In this document: positions 1-10,957 of the stretch, piece after piece | Layout: the number at the start of each line of letters is the position of its first letter | How positions within the stretch are numbered: the stretch's first letter is position 1 | Source: Pyrenula massariospora | Lineage: Eukaryota > Ascomycota > Eurotiomycetes > Pyrenulales > Pyrenulaceae | Assembly: GCA_021030905.1 (NCBI GenBank) | Contig: JAGFMI010000007.1 | Coordinates: 1,054,001 to 1,118,000, forward strand | Length of the DNA stretch: 64,000 nucleotides | Direction of reading: 5' to 3' | The notes under the pieces: generated by a model | The model's input: the letters and a program-made list of their open reading frames with translations, nothing else | What the model was told of the DNA's origin: nothing | Database searches by the model: none | Translations under genes and position numbers: made by a program

Positions 1-233
1 AAAAGGTTCCGGAGGTTCTGTAACCTTGTCGATGCATCGGCTAAAGTGGTCGGACGAGATGGAATGTGCGAAGAATTAGGTCTCTCGGATGCGGGAGGAT
101 GGTCATAATTGCCAGGCTGTGCAGACGTTAGGTTCGAGGTTGACTGTGCAAGGATTCGAGGGTCAATAAGACGAAGATCAACGTCGAAAATCAAAACATC
201 AGGATCTGATCTTGGTGCCATTCTGTCTGACAT
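1..233 (-). CDS. Partial hypothetical protein, N-terminus only, cut by left edge
   Basis: An open frame starts at an ATG at 233 (second in-frame ATG at 221) and stays open for 77 codons to the window edge. The peptide begins MSDRMAPRSDPDVLIFDVDL, then becomes rich in Ser, Pro and Thr. No domain is visible in the part present, and I do not recognise it. The start is supported by two closely spaced ATGs followed by an uninterrupted frame, and by the head-to-head arrangement with the AOS1 gene across about 540 bp. The 3' part lies outside the window, so function and length are unknown. Confidence 0.5.
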   Translation of the reverse strand, partial: MSDRMAPRSDPDVLIFDVDLRLIDPRILAQSTSNLTSAQPGNYDHPPASERPNSSHIPSRPTTLADASTRLQNLRNL

Positions 234-776
234 GCAGTATAGAACGGTGTAAAAATGGAGATCGAAAGCCTTACCATAGCAGACAAAGAGTAGGACGTTC
301 TAGTCGCCCGCAGCGGTGTTCAAAGAGGCTGAATGGACGTCACTCGGCTGCCGTTTTGTAAGCTCAACGGACCCAGTTTCCATGACACCATGGAGAGACT
401 GGAGAGACGAACAGAAGAAAGCGTCTACAAAATCCTGACAGGCGGCTTCATTTCGTCTAATGTCATGTGGGAGCGGCAGACTTTGAGAGAGATGGACGTT
501 GGGCGGAATCGAAGTCGTCTTCCCCCACAACTGAAGCATGGCAGGCCGCAACGCACGGGCCATTCGGCGCTTCGTTGTGACGCAGCCAGTGGAAATCTCC
601 CGAACTTTTTACTATTTTGATATCGACCCCTGGTCGATCACTTCATCGCGACCGACAGCCATGTGAGGGGCATATGAACGTCGACACGTTTGCCTAGGGC
701 CGCGATGTGATGTGACCCTGTCTCGTTCCATATAATCTCAACGCTCCTCGACGACACTGCCCACCGTCGTCCAGCC
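234..776. promoter_or_regulatory. Divergent intergenic region upstream of AOS1
   Basis: This 543-bp stretch separates the leftward partial gene from AOS1. Short open frames on both strands (about 300-620) overlap each other and show no protein-like composition. I read it as a shared promoter region. No specific operator could be identified. Confidence 0.4.
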
Positions 777-2537
777 ATGGCGGATTCCGACCCAAATCCT
801 CATACGGCTCCCCAGCCCGACCCTCAAGCTTCACCACAGTCTGACCCTCAAGCTTCGCTACAGTCTGATCCTCAAGCTTCGCTACAGTCTGAACCTCAAG
901 CTTCGCTACAGTCTGAACCTCAAGCTACCGTACAGCCCGAACCCCCAGCTCCTTCGCAACCTGAGCCTGGAACCTCCCTTCAGCCTGGTCCTCAAGCTCC
1001 TCTCCCGCCCGACTTCACCACTGATGCTTCACTCTCTGCAATCGGCATGAACGGCATTACCAACGGTTCGCAGTTCACACCGGACATGAGCGGCCTCGAT
1101 GGTACGGCTTTCCCTGATCCATCGCTCATGTCTGGAACACTTGATCCAACTATGATGCCTATGCCGGCCATGCCCAACATGCTGAACGGTCTCGATGGTG
1201 CGTCAGCTGAAGCGATCAGCGCCGGTAAGAAACGCATTAACTGTCTAACGAAACGTACAACTTACCCCAACCAGATGAGATCGCCCTCTACGACCGTCAA
1301 ATCCGCTTATGGGGGGTCAAAGCGCAAGAAAAGTAAGCCGCTAGCCAGGAGTTAAAGATACACCTGCTGATACTGTCAAGGCTTCGCTCCGCTAGTATCT
1401 TGATCGTCGGCGTCAAAGCTCTTGCTGGCGAGATTGCGAAAAACCTGGTACTTGCAGGCATTGGTTCTTTGACAATACTTGATCACGAAGTGGTCACAGA
1501 GGAGGATCTAGGCTCTGGATTTCTCCTTTCAGAAGAACATGTCGGGCAAAATGTGTGTATTCTCACGTATATCATGCTACTTCGAGTTGACACGGCTATA
1601 GAGAGCACAAGCAGCATCGGCCAACTTACAGAAGCTTAACCCGCGTGTTCATCTCACAGTCGACACCAATCATATCACGTTGAAGACGCAGACACCTGAA
1701 TACTTCTCTCTCTTTAACATCACGATCGCTACTGCTCTCGACATGGATACTCTCTCAGCTATCAATATCTCCTGCCGGATGATGAATTGTAAATTCTATG
1801 CTGCCGACATTCACGGGATGTATGGGTACATCTTCGCCGATCTTATTAGTCACGACTTTGTACTAGAACGCACAAAAGCTAATGTCGCAACACCTAAACC
1901 GGGTACACTCGAAACACCGACCCGCACTATCCTTTCCTCAACTACTAAGAAAGAATCTGGCAAAGTCATTGAAATGGTCTCAAAGCGCGAAATTTACTCA
2001 CCACTCCTCCTCGCCAATTCCTCCCCCTTACCTGTCGACGTAACCCGCAACCGCCGCAAAAAGCTCCAAGTCACTCCTCTTCTTACCTGTCTCCGCGCAC
2101 TCTTCGAATTCCAACGCATGAGCGGTGGACGCCTTCCCAGCAGAGGCAACCCACAAGATCTCCAAGTCTTCACCTCTCTAGCAGGTCAGAAACACCAAGA
2201 ACTTCTCCTACCTGCCGAGACCCTCCGTTCCGAAGTCCTTCGGGCATTTATCCAGAATCTCGGCAGCGAGATCTCTCCCACCGCCGCCTTCCTAGGAGGA
2301 AGCCTGGCTCAAGACGTCATCAACGTGCTCGGCCAGAGAGAGCAGCCTCTGCAAAACCTTCTCTTGTTCGACGGCGAGGAATGCAAAGCGCCCATCTACA
2401 GCATGCATTCGATCTTCGAGGAGGACGCAGGGAACATGGCAGCCATGAGCGCGGCGAACGGCACGGCGGTGGAGAACGCGATGGAAGACCAGAGCGGGAT
2501 GCCGGGGCCGAGTACCGCCGTGCCTGCTCCGGCGTAG
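777..2537 (+). CDS. aos1: SUMO-activating enzyme E1 subunit AOS1 (SAE1-like)
   Basis: Small subunit of the heterodimeric SUMO E1, which with UBA2 adenylates SUMO in the nucleus. Four exons fit in phase: 777-1224, 1275-1332, 1396-1552 and 1602-2537, giving 532 residues. Residues 1-149 are a low-complexity extension with a PQASLQSE-type repeat. The ThiF/E1 fold then starts at EIALYDRQIRLWG, the family hallmark, followed by ILIVGVKALAGEIAKNLVLA, GIGSLTILD and RAQAASANLQKLNPRV. The C-terminal part carries FLGGSLAQDVINVLGQREQP. AOS1 proteins lack the catalytic Cys, which sits on UBA2, and none is expected here. The N-terminal extension makes it longer than the usual roughly 350-450 residues. The third exon joins as QENILIV where relatives have a longer linker, so that junction is the least certain. 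Confidence 0.9.
819..938 (+). repeat. Five tandem 24-bp repeats inside AOS1
   Basis: Consecutive 24-bp units encode eight residues each, (D/E)PQASLQS with small changes. The first four copies are nearly identical at the DNA level, the fifth is diverged, and looser Pro/Gln-rich echoes run to about 1010. The period is a multiple of three, so copy number can change without shifting the frame. Confidence 0.9.
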
Positions 2538-3187
2538 ATGCAGCGGCGGTAGGTTGGGGAGTTTTTGGCGTTAGGGGAGCGGGCCTGTAGAGCGGGCAAC
2601 TTTTTATAGAAAGCCCTCTACCACGTAGCGTGCGGCCATAGGTACCTAGGCTCAACATGGGCAGAGAGGCAGGCGCGCAAAACGTATTGTACGATAGCAG
2701 ATCAAGCAGATACCTAGAGTGGAGCGCCAGTCTCGTTGCAAAAGTAGGCAGAATAGTCTCGTGCAATCTACGGCGGCATCGGACGTATTGTTAAATGAAG
2801 AAAATAATGCGGCGTCTAGTTCAAATATACCGGATGTAACCTTTACACTTGCGGTTGACGAATATAGCGACGACTCGTTCCAAGGAATCGCAGGGGAATT
2901 ACTACAATGGTATGTCTCAGCCGGTTTTTTTTTTACCCATGCCGGTTTTGATTCAGGTATAGTTGCCTATTATTCTATATCTTTAGCTTTTATTTACTGC
3001 CATGCTCACGACCTCATCAACCTGCCAACCGCTCCAAGCCACCCCTCCCCTTCCTCAGGCTAGACACACACCGGAGCATTAACACGAATATAAAGCTACA
3101 GAATCCAAAACGGCCACCTCCCCATATGCAAGGAAAAGACAATGCAGTATGCAAAACTCCATCCAATGCCTCGCTGCGCTCACCATC
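2538..3187. other. Convergent intergenic region, no supported gene
   Basis: These 650 bp lie between the convergent AOS1 and alpha-actinin genes and hold both 3' untranslated regions. A 114-codon frame at 2719-3063 has no family signal and is crossed by a T-rich tract. I see nothing else. Confidence 0.4.
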
Positions 3188-5328
3188 TCAAGCAAACCTC
3201 TTCGTCGGGCTCACACCCCCATTCCTCACCGCCGGCGGTGACGCCACATTCTCTTTCCCAGCCATCCGCACTGGACTACTACTGCCGCCCTCGTTCCTCT
3301 TCTTCGGGCCGTCAGGCGCGACGATCATCTGGTCTTCGCCGGCCATGCGCTCCATGAAGCGGACGTAGTCGAATTTGCGTACGTCGCGGTCTTCTTTGAG
3401 TTCTGGACCGTGATGCTCCGGCATGGATTGAAGGAGGTCGTCGATCAGGTCGTCCGGGATCAGGGAGTGGCGGAGGTCGAGTTCGGTCACGTATGGCTAC
3501 GAGTCGACGTTTAGCGAACCAGGGTCATAGAGAGGAAAGAAAGGGGAGCGACATACCTTCCCATCAGCGACCTCCCTAAAACTCCGAAAGACCTGCTCCG
3601 CCGTATTCTGATCCTCGGTCACACTGACCATAAACCGGATAAATTGCTCAAAACCGACTCCCCGCTTCACTCCTCCACAAACCTCAAGGTACACATCATG
3701 CATCTCGGCCTCATCATACACCAAGCCCAGACTCGCCAGAGCGGCCGAGAACTCAATCTCCTGGAGAGTATTACTCCCATCGCGGTCGAAGTGGCGGAAC
3801 ACGGACTCGAATTCTTCAAGCTGGATCGGGGTCAGGTTCGTCATGTTCCTAGCGACCATCTGATTTTCGAGAAAGGCGAGTTTCTTGGCCACAGAGTCGC
3901 GCACCAGGGATAATTCGTACGCTAGCTCGTCGTAGGTGTAGGTTGTGAAATCGTTTTCTTCGATGTTCGCTTCGCGCAGCTGGGAGTCGAGGTCGGAAAT
4001 GGTTTCGAGGAATTGCTCGAGCGGGGAGAGACTGGTGCTGAGGCGCTGCACGTGCGAGAGTTGATCCTCAATGTCGCCTTCGAGGCCGGATATTGCGAGA
4101 GAGAGGGTGTTCAGCGTGAGGGCAAAGTCGTTGGCTTTGTCGGCAAAGGTGCGGCGGAGAGAGTTCTTAATATCGCGAATAGTTTCATTGATGAGACGGC
4201 TTCGGGAGTGCTCGTCAGATGTGAGGCCTGCCCAAGCAGTATCAAGGGTCGCGAGAGAGAGTTCCGAGGGTGGTGAATAGGGGCGGAGGCGGTAGGTGGA
4301 GAGTTTGGTCTTGATGTTACCAAGAAGGGCCGCAAGGTCGGACTTTTCAGCGACCCACTTACGCTTCTGGATTTTCTTGTATTGATTAAAGGCATTGGAC
4401 TGGGCCTTGGCATCGGAGTAGGTGCCTTCGAAGCGGGAGTCAGACCAAGCCCGTCGTTGTGAGGCGATGGCACGGAGAAGCTCTTGCATGCGCCGTTCGT
4501 AAGCTGACTCCATCTCCCACGCTCCTTGCATGTTCGTGACAAACTTTTCAACCCGGCGTCCCGCGTTCTCTACTCGTTCCATAGCACTGAAAGCGTGGAA
4601 CCAGTAGGCAATGTAAGTCATAAGTGATCGCTCGTCTGGCCGTCCTACATCAACAACATCTTCAACATCAAGAAGATCAGGTATGCCAATTTCTTTGGTA
4701 GCGATGTCAAATGCCAATTGCATGTTCCCGCGGTGGTCTGATTTATCCAAAGAGTCATAGTCTATTAGATCTGGTCGGTGAATGTCCAACAGGGCACAAA
4801 AAGCGAGGCCATCATTCCAAGAAGCAGAGAAGTCTTTAACTTCAACACCTTCATAGCATGCTGTTTTCCGTTGACACCAGAGCAGTAGCCCTTCTTTCGC
4901 GGTCATGCCAGCCTCGTTGATGTCCGATATCGTGAAGCGGAGAATTAGGGTCCATATTAAGCCCAAAATGATCTTACGATTGCCGTCGACTACATCTTCA
5001 GCACCAATATTGGTCATGTGAATCCCTCGGGCTCTGATGTAGTCCAGGGACTTGTTGACATTTTCAAAACGCTGCACTCGCAGCTTCGGGTTGGAGGCAT
5101 ATCGGCCGAGGGACTCGCTGCTGAGGACTTCTAGGAGGTGGATGAGGATAATTCCGTCAGAGAGGTCGCGGACCAAATCTTTCACGCTCACATCACGGGC
5201 AGCTATCTTGCTATTGAGCCTGTAGCATGTCATTAGCTAAGAGCTAAAGGAGGCGCAATTAGTGGCACATGCCATTTGGTGAAGGTCTTTTCCTGGACGT
5301 TTACCCACTGCTTCTCCAAGACATGCAT
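3188..5328 (-). CDS. Alpha-actinin, actin cross-linking protein
   Basis: Cross-links F-actin at septation and contractile-ring sites in filamentous fungi. Three exons fit in phase: 5328-5273, 5219-3557 and 3496-3188, giving 675 residues. The short first exon encodes MHVLEKQWVNVQEKTFTKW, whose end is the conserved start of the first calponin-homology domain. CH1 spans roughly residues 5-115 and CH2 125-230 (SASWNDGLAFCALLDIHRPD). Two spectrin-like helical repeats follow (about 240-480), then EF-hands (about 490-675) with a canonical loop DRDGSNTLQEIE. The first intron (5220-5272, 53 nt) begins with GC rather than GT, and only this donor restores KWLNSK. The last intron is 3497-3556. A third, weaker EF region and a Ser/Pro-rich tail end the protein. 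Length and domain order match fungal alpha-actinins. Confidence 0.93.
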
Positions 5329-5917
5329 TTTCGCGGCAGCAACATTTGGTGCAGGGTTATGACAAAAATTTCGAATGAGCGCGGGGACGATTGTAAAAGA
5401 TGCAGATGATCCGATGGCGTTTAGGGGCAGCAAACTGAGTGGTCGCACTGGCCGACCTCCTGATGATCGCTCGCCCTGGTGGTGCTTCCCCTTTGTTTAG
5501 ATTCACGGATTATCTTATGGCCGAACCTGGTTGGGAGAGCAACGCGCCCACGTTACACAGAACCTCCTCCTCACATCACCGTACCTGACTTTATTTGAGA
5601 ATTCACACGCATAATTTTCATCTACCTACCTAGGTAGTGAAGAGAAGGTAAGAAAGATGCACGTATCGCCTCTACTCCTATCGCTGCTGCCAAAGTTTGT
5701 GGGTATGACGCCACGACGGCCCCCGGCAGCGACTATGGAGGTCTTCCAGACACCCTGATATGACGCTTTTTCTTTACCTTTCCTCTTGAACAGTCTTCAT
5801 ATTTTACCAAGCATCTCTATAGATTCATAGCTTTAATTGAAATCTCTTGTCATTCATTATTGCTTACTAGGGGATTTTCCTCCCTCGCTACTGTGACCCC
5901 CGCTGCACCGCTCAACC
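5329..5917. promoter_or_regulatory. Divergent promoter region, alpha-actinin / glycosyltransferase
   Basis: These 589 bp sit between two divergently transcribed genes. Pyrimidine-rich stretches precede the glycosyltransferase start (about 5760-5830), as is usual for fungal promoters. A short palindromic stretch ctacctacctaggtag lies near 5620-5636; its role is unknown. Confidence 0.4.
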
Positions 5918-7273
5918 ATGGCGTTCTCAACCGGCTTCCGGACAATCTGGCGGCCAAAAAAAAGTCTCGTTGCATATGTCACGATAGTCACTAAATCGTC
6001 ATGCGTGCCCGGCGTCATCATTCTAGCCCATTCTCTTCGACGAGCTAGATCGAAAAATCCGCTGGTTATCCTTGTCACACGGTCCTTAAGCGCTCGATGT
6101 GTGCTTACTCTCCAGATAGAAGCAGAGCTGAACCCGCTCATCGGTGTTTACGAGATCGAACCCCTTCACCCTCCGAAGCCCATCACCGGCAGAGTTGCAG
6201 AAAGATTTGAGCATACATATACCAAACTCCGAGCCTTCGAGACCTACAAACTTGGCTATCGCAAGTGCATCTTCCTTGATGCGGATACGGTAGCATTTCA
6301 AAATCCTGACAGGCTATTTGACGTTGTTCTGCCGTCTAGTGGCTGGATTGCAGCCTGCCATGCCTGTCTCTGTAATGAGGACAGTGAACCATGGGCGTCT
6401 CCGCTCTGGCACAAAAGGAATTGCCCCCATTCGCCACTGTTCTGGATGAACAGTCACCCAATTCAACCTCTTCCTGGTGTCAGACCGACCTATCGAAGGT
6501 TGAATTCGGGCATGTTCGTCTTCGAACCGGGCGAGAAGCTTTGGCTGCAGCTGCTCAACTACTTTTCCGGCTCCGATAAAACCAGTGACTATCAACTCCC
6601 TTACCAGGACTTTCTGATTGACTTCTTCCGATACCGATGGCTATCTCTTCCATGGAAATACAACGCCCTCAAGACCATGCGATACATCCACCCGTTCTTA
6701 TGGTCGGGAGAGGAAGTTGTCATCCTTCACTATGTTAACGATAAACCATGGCATAAACGCATAGCCTCTGACGGTATCGCAGGCCATCTTGGTAGAGATG
6801 GTAAGACTCACCGTCCGTGGTGGGCACTGTATGATGATTGGTTCTCGGAACGCTCTGTCGCAGTGACGCTATTAGAACAGGCGACGATCCAATATGTGGA
6901 TAGAATGGTTGCTCCTCGATTGACAGGTGAATCAGATACACGACAGGTTCGGGACAACCGCCGCTTTCCGAATAACCGAGGCCGTCTCGTCTCTAAGAAA
7001 CCTCCTCAAGAACCTCCCGCGATTCCGCGCAATATACCGGTCACAAAAATAGAAAAATTTGCCATGTCAATAGGCCCAAAGTTCAGGGAGCAAGCAGGTT
7101 CATCTACGAATAAGAAGAAATCGTTGCCCCCGCTTGGAATGTTTTATGATGATGGACGACCGTCAAAGCCTTTTATCATGGTCCCTTCGACGCCATTGCC
7201 GCCTAACCTATCCGATAACAGCGACAAAACAGAGATCATTGATATGACTGATGGGCGCCATGGGGGTGGATAG
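5918..7273 (+). CDS. Glycosyltransferase family 8 protein (glycogenin/galactinol-synthase-like)
   Basis: Predicted retaining glycosyltransferase that uses a nucleotide sugar and a divalent metal. It is a single exon of 451 residues. An N-terminal strand LVAYVTIVTKSSCVPGVIIL is followed by KLRAFETYKLGYRKCIFLDADT, where DAD (about residue 118) is the metal-binding DxD of GT8. RRLNSGMFVFEP (about 193) matches the conserved acceptor-side motif. HYVNDKPWHK (about 270-280) is the C-terminal GT8 His/Lys motif. The last 130 residues are basic and disordered. There is no signal peptide or membrane segment, which suggests a cytosolic enzyme. The acceptor cannot be told from sequence. It is not obviously linked to its neighbours. 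Confidence 0.85.
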   Translation: MAFSTGFRTIWRPKKSLVAYVTIVTKSSCVPGVIILAHSLRRARSKNPLVILVTRSLSARCVLTLQIEAELNPLIGVYEIEPLHPPKPITGRVAERFEHTYTKLRAFETYKLGYRKCIFLDADTVAFQNPDRLFDVVLPSSGWIAACHACLCNEDSEPWASPLWHKRNCPHSPLFWMNSHPIQPLPGVRPTYRRLNSGMFVFEPGEKLWLQLLNYFSGSDKTSDYQLPYQDFLIDFFRYRWLSLPWKYNALKTMRYIHPFLWSGEEVVILHYVNDKPWHKRIASDGIAGHLGRDGKTHRPWWALYDDWFSERSVAVTLLEQATIQYVDRMVAPRLTGESDTRQVRDNRRFPNNRGRLVSKKPPQEPPAIPRNIPVTKIEKFAMSIGPKFREQAGSSTNKKKSLPPLGMFYDDGRPSKPFIMVPSTPLPPNLSDNSDKTEIIDMTDGRHGGG

Positions 7274-7573
7274 CTGGCAGATATGGTCGGTGAAAACTCT
7301 TGTTACGCTAGCTTTGAATACAAAATTCTGTTGTCTTTGCGTATATATGGTACAGTCAAGTCCCAGCATAAGCAAATGACATTCATCCAACTGCAATCTT
7401 CTCACAGCAACCCTGCTCCCCTCTTTTGAAGCAGCGGCCCTCATCGCCATACTCATAATCCATCGAGGTCGATGAGACACTGTCAAAGGTGTACAGAATT
7501 CAGTGATCAAATTTCCTAATCTTCCAAAGAGTTTGCTTACATCAATTCATGACTGTAGTCTACTGTGCTATAC

Positions 7574-10500
7574 CTACTCGATCGCCTCGCCGATCCACGC
7601 CCACATCTTCTCAAGCACATCCTCATCCAGCGGTTTAACTTGCCTCATCGTCTCCGAAACTTCCCTCGCCCTCTGCACGTCGAACACAAGTCCACACTTC
7701 TTCGTATTCCCCCCGCCCTCCCCCTCCCGCTTCCCGTAAGCGTCATTCCAAAAACCGAGCAATTTCCCGCTGGGATGGTCTTTCCACCTCGGCGTTGCGA
7801 GGGCTTGTTCGAGCTTAGCCAGCCAGATCTCGGGGGCGACGATGTCGAAGGATTGGGCGGACGGGGAGTGGGATCTGTCGAGGCGTTGGAAGAGCTCGAG
7901 GGCTTCGGTCCAGGTGGGCGTCGTGTGCGGGTTGAGGATGTGGTACACCGGTACTCCGTCCGATGATCTGTCTCCGTCAGCGCGCGGGCTCGGGTTTTCT
8001 AGTCGATCGGGGTTGTCTTGTGTGGCGATCTCGGCGACGACCTGGCCCGCGAGGTCGAGCGGGAGCCATGACAGGGTTTCGGAGAGGGATGGTAGGCAGG
8101 CTGTGAGTTTGCGGGTGCTGAGGAGGAGGGGGTAGGCTTCTGTTGCGTTCCAGATGCCGGTGTTGGTGGAGGCGGTGAGTTGGCCGAGGCGGAGGATGGA
8201 GATTGAGAGTGGGGATTGTGGGGCGAGGCGTTGATGGATGGCGAGGGCACAGATGTGTTCCGCGGTGTATTTGGAGAGGGCGTAGCCGATTGGGGAGGAA
8301 TGCATGGGGGATTGTGGGATGGATTCGGGGATGGGAGAGATGGGTATAGAGGTTACGGTTGCTGTGGAGGAGCAGAAGTAGAATGAGACGGGTTTGGTCG
8401 AGGTGGCGGATTGAATGGAGAGGTTGAGGAGGGAGGTTAGGAAGGTGAGATTGTCGTTGAAGTCTGGGAGGGAGAGGTTGAAATTTACGTTCCAGGCTGA
8501 GTGGATGATTGTTGTGGTTTTGGTGAGGAGGGAGGTGAATGTCGAAGGAGGCAGACCGAGGTTGGGTGCTGTAGGAGATACAGGAAGGCAGTGGATGCGG
8601 TTTTCGAGGTCCTGACAAGGAAGTTGAGGGAAACGTTCTGTGAGAGTCTGCTTGATCCGTTCTTCAGCCTGACTAGGGCCTTTTTCACGGACAAGGCAGG
8701 TAATTCTAGAAACCCCGGGTGTTTTGCTGAGGCAGTGAAGGATGTGAGCACCAAGAGCTCCCGTAGCACCGGTGAGAAGAACATGGTAATTTGAAGGAGG
8801 TTCGACAGGGGCATTCAGCGAGCCTTGGAAATCAAGGAGCTTTGAGCCGAATTCTTTGATCAAGGCTTCTACCAAATCAAGATCTTGGTTTTCACGTCTC
8901 TTATGGGTTCGGCCTGCGTTTAGGCTGGTGAAATATTCTACTACGCTTCGTATGGTTCCTTGCCGATAGACGATATCTCGAGGTACCGCAAGCCCTCTTT
9001 CTCTGTTGTGAGCGAACAGCTGCACTAGTCGACTTCTGAGTTGCGTCGCTTGTATAGAATCCACTCCACGTGCGTAGAACCTCTCATCTGGCTCAATGGT
9101 CACCGAAGTGATCTCTCGGACTACTTGCGTAATGTTCTGGATGGAAGGATTGACTTTGGAACCGTCCGCAGATATCTCAGGATCGAAAAGTCTGGTGTAG
9201 AGGTCATTTATCTCCTGTTGATATCTATCTTCTGCTTTATTACGCAAAATTGTTCCTTTGCTGCTCTTCTCTAAAGGTGCATTTCCAGCAGGGGTTTTAT
9301 GAACAACTAAGGCAGCTCGAGATAACCTAGAATGTCTGTCCAAGGAAGTATTGAGCGCTTCAATCTTAAGCCACAGCCGCTGTACCATCTCATCATCAAT
9401 CATCGTGTTCTCATCCTTGGGAAAGAGTAACGCGCCGGGACACAGTCTATCATTGCCGAAAACTAAAACATCTTGAAGGAGATCAGTAGCATAAAGAATC
9501 TTCTCTTCGAGCGGCGCCGGATCAAACTTTTTCCCGGTACGCAAAGTAATCTGAGCGTCTGCTCTACTGTGGTATCGATACGCATTAGGTGTGTAAGAGT
9601 GTTTCTCAAGTAAGTCGGAAGTGGCGTACGATCCATCTGTCCGATTTCTCTTGACTAAGCATGGCCACTTGGTGCCAACAACCAATTCGAAAAGGCCGTT
9701 ACCTTGAGGCTCGAGCTTGAGACGATCAGAGCCCTTGCCAAAACGCAGGTATTGCCACTCGATATCAGTCTCGTAGTCTCGATGAGAATTTAGCAGGAAG
9801 CCGCACTCTGTGCTCCCAAATCTGGATACCAGTTTCACTCCCTTCTGAACCAAGTCGTTCCCAAATTCGAGTGGCATAGAGGCGCCACCGACACCGACAA
9901 GATCCATTGAACGAAGAAAATTCATGCCTGGCTCATCGGATGCGAGCATAATGAGCACCTGTGGTACAGAGGAGAAATATGTGACCTTGGGTAAGGACTC
10001 AATCCTGTCGTCTGCGTCAGTGAGCGTGCTCTGGGAAGAACTGTAATTTGTGCCCACTGATGCTTCGCTATCAGGTGAATCGGCCACTCCTTCAGAGGCT
10101 CCGTAATTCCTGGCTTTAAGTCTAATGACACTAGAAGTTCGAGAACACTGTTCCGCGAACGTCAAGCACATTAGGAGATTTGGTCCAGTGATGGCATCCT
10201 CATTCTCCGGAAACAACCAGATCATTGCGCCACTGCTCCAAGCGCGCAAACAATCAGCGACTCCACCATGATATAGCGGCGTAGCTGAGAAGGTAGCATT
10301 CGCGCTTCCATCTAGACGAGCTAAGACGCCGAGTCCTTGCCAGTGCGTCAGTGGTAGGGACTTGGGAAGACCAGAAGAAGTTCCAGAGGAGTGATGTATG
10401 TAAGCGATATCAGACGACTGAACGATTTTCTTTGATGCAACGTGTGGTTCATCGGACAGCTCTGGTATTTGGCAACACAAGTCTGGAAATTCCTGAGTAA

Positions 10501-10957
10501 CCCAAGCATGTGCGGAATCATGATAGAGGACTTTTACATTATTGTCTTTGCACAAATGACGAACAGCCACTGCGTTGCACTGAGGCGCAAGGAGCAGCAC
10601 TGGCACTCCGTGTCTAATCAGGGACAACCAGACACGTACAAAATGGGGACCGCTCTTGCAAAGCAAAGCTGCGGACGGAAGCGGCTCCTCTGGTTTATGG
10701 TGAAGCCTCGTATGAAGTGGGAAAGCAATAGATAGCTCTTTAAGCTCAGCGTACGTCACATACGGCTTCCTCCACGGATGGCCATTGGAATTACGAGAAC
10801 CGAGGCTTGGAAATCCAACCGCAGGAAAATGCGGTATCTGAGCTGCTTGCTGATCTAAGAGATCAACGATCGTCTCAAAGGCTTTTGCTCTATTTTTCTT
10901 CAGTAGGGATGCCTCCCCGAGCGTGCAAACAAAATAATTGGTACCAGTGACTCCCAT
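7574..10957 (-). CDS. NRPS-like enzyme, adenylation-thiolation-reductase (A-T-R)
   Basis: Activates a carboxylic acid with ATP, loads it on a phosphopantetheine arm and reduces it, usually to an aldehyde. It is a single exon of 1127 residues from the ATG at 10957; frame to the left of it lacks an ATG. The A domain (about 30-540) has the core HHSSGTSSGLPKSLPLTH (about 190) and RFGSTECGF. The carrier site is GVDSIQ (about 630). The reductase (about 720-1127) starts LLTGATGALGAHIL and keeps the SDR catalytic pair in GYALSKY (about 890). There is no condensation domain, so it cannot make peptide bonds. Aminoadipate reductase (Lys2) is a relative, but it is longer and has a different A-domain lead. 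The aldo-keto reductase on the other strand could reduce the released aldehyde. Confidence 0.88.
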   Translation of the reverse strand: MGVTGTNYFVCTLGEASLLKKNRAKAFETIVDLLDQQAAQIPHFPAVGFPSLGSRNSNGHPWRKPYVTYAELKELSIAFPLHTRLHHKPEEPLPSAALLCKSGPHFVRVWLSLIRHGVPVLLLAPQCNAVAVRHLCKDNNVKVLYHDSAHAWVTQEFPDLCCQIPELSDEPHVASKKIVQSSDIAYIHHSSGTSSGLPKSLPLTHWQGLGVLARLDGSANATFSATPLYHGGVADCLRAWSSGAMIWLFPENEDAITGPNLLMCLTFAEQCSRTSSVIRLKARNYGASEGVADSPDSEASVGTNYSSSQSTLTDADDRIESLPKVTYFSSVPQVLIMLASDEPGMNFLRSMDLVGVGGASMPLEFGNDLVQKGVKLVSRFGSTECGFLLNSHRDYETDIEWQYLRFGKGSDRLKLEPQGNGLFELVVGTKWPCLVKRNRTDGSYATSDLLEKHSYTPNAYRYHSRADAQITLRTGKKFDPAPLEEKILYATDLLQDVLVFGNDRLCPGALLFPKDENTMIDDEMVQRLWLKIEALNTSLDRHSRLSRAALVVHKTPAGNAPLEKSSKGTILRNKAEDRYQQEINDLYTRLFDPEISADGSKVNPSIQNITQVVREITSVTIEPDERFYARGVDSIQATQLRSRLVQLFAHNRERGLAVPRDIVYRQGTIRSVVEYFTSLNAGRTHKRRENQDLDLVEALIKEFGSKLLDFQGSLNAPVEPPSNYHVLLTGATGALGAHILHCLSKTPGVSRITCLVREKGPSQAEERIKQTLTERFPQLPCQDLENRIHCLPVSPTAPNLGLPPSTFTSLLTKTTTIIHSAWNVNFNLSLPDFNDNLTFLTSLLNLSIQSATSTKPVSFYFCSSTATVTSIPISPIPESIPQSPMHSSPIGYALSKYTAEHICALAIHQRLAPQSPLSISILRLGQLTASTNTGIWNATEAYPLLLSTRKLTACLPSLSETLSWLPLDLAGQVVAEIATQDNPDRLENPSPRADGDRSSDGVPVYHILNPHTTPTWTEALELFQRLDRSHSPSAQSFDIVAPEIWLAKLEQALATPRWKDHPSGKLLGFWNDAYGKREGEGGGNTKKCGLVFDVQRAREVSETMRQVKPLDEDVLEKMWAWIGEAIE

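Noticed and set aside
2719-3063. 114-codon plus-strand frame after AOS1
   Set aside because: It lies in the convergent 3' region, crosses a T-run, has no family signal and ends in low-complexity Pro/Ser.
7977-8618. Long antisense frames within the A-T-R enzyme (His/Pro/Arg-rich)
   Set aside because: Skewed composition comes from reading the strongly coding opposite or shifted frame of a clear reductase domain.
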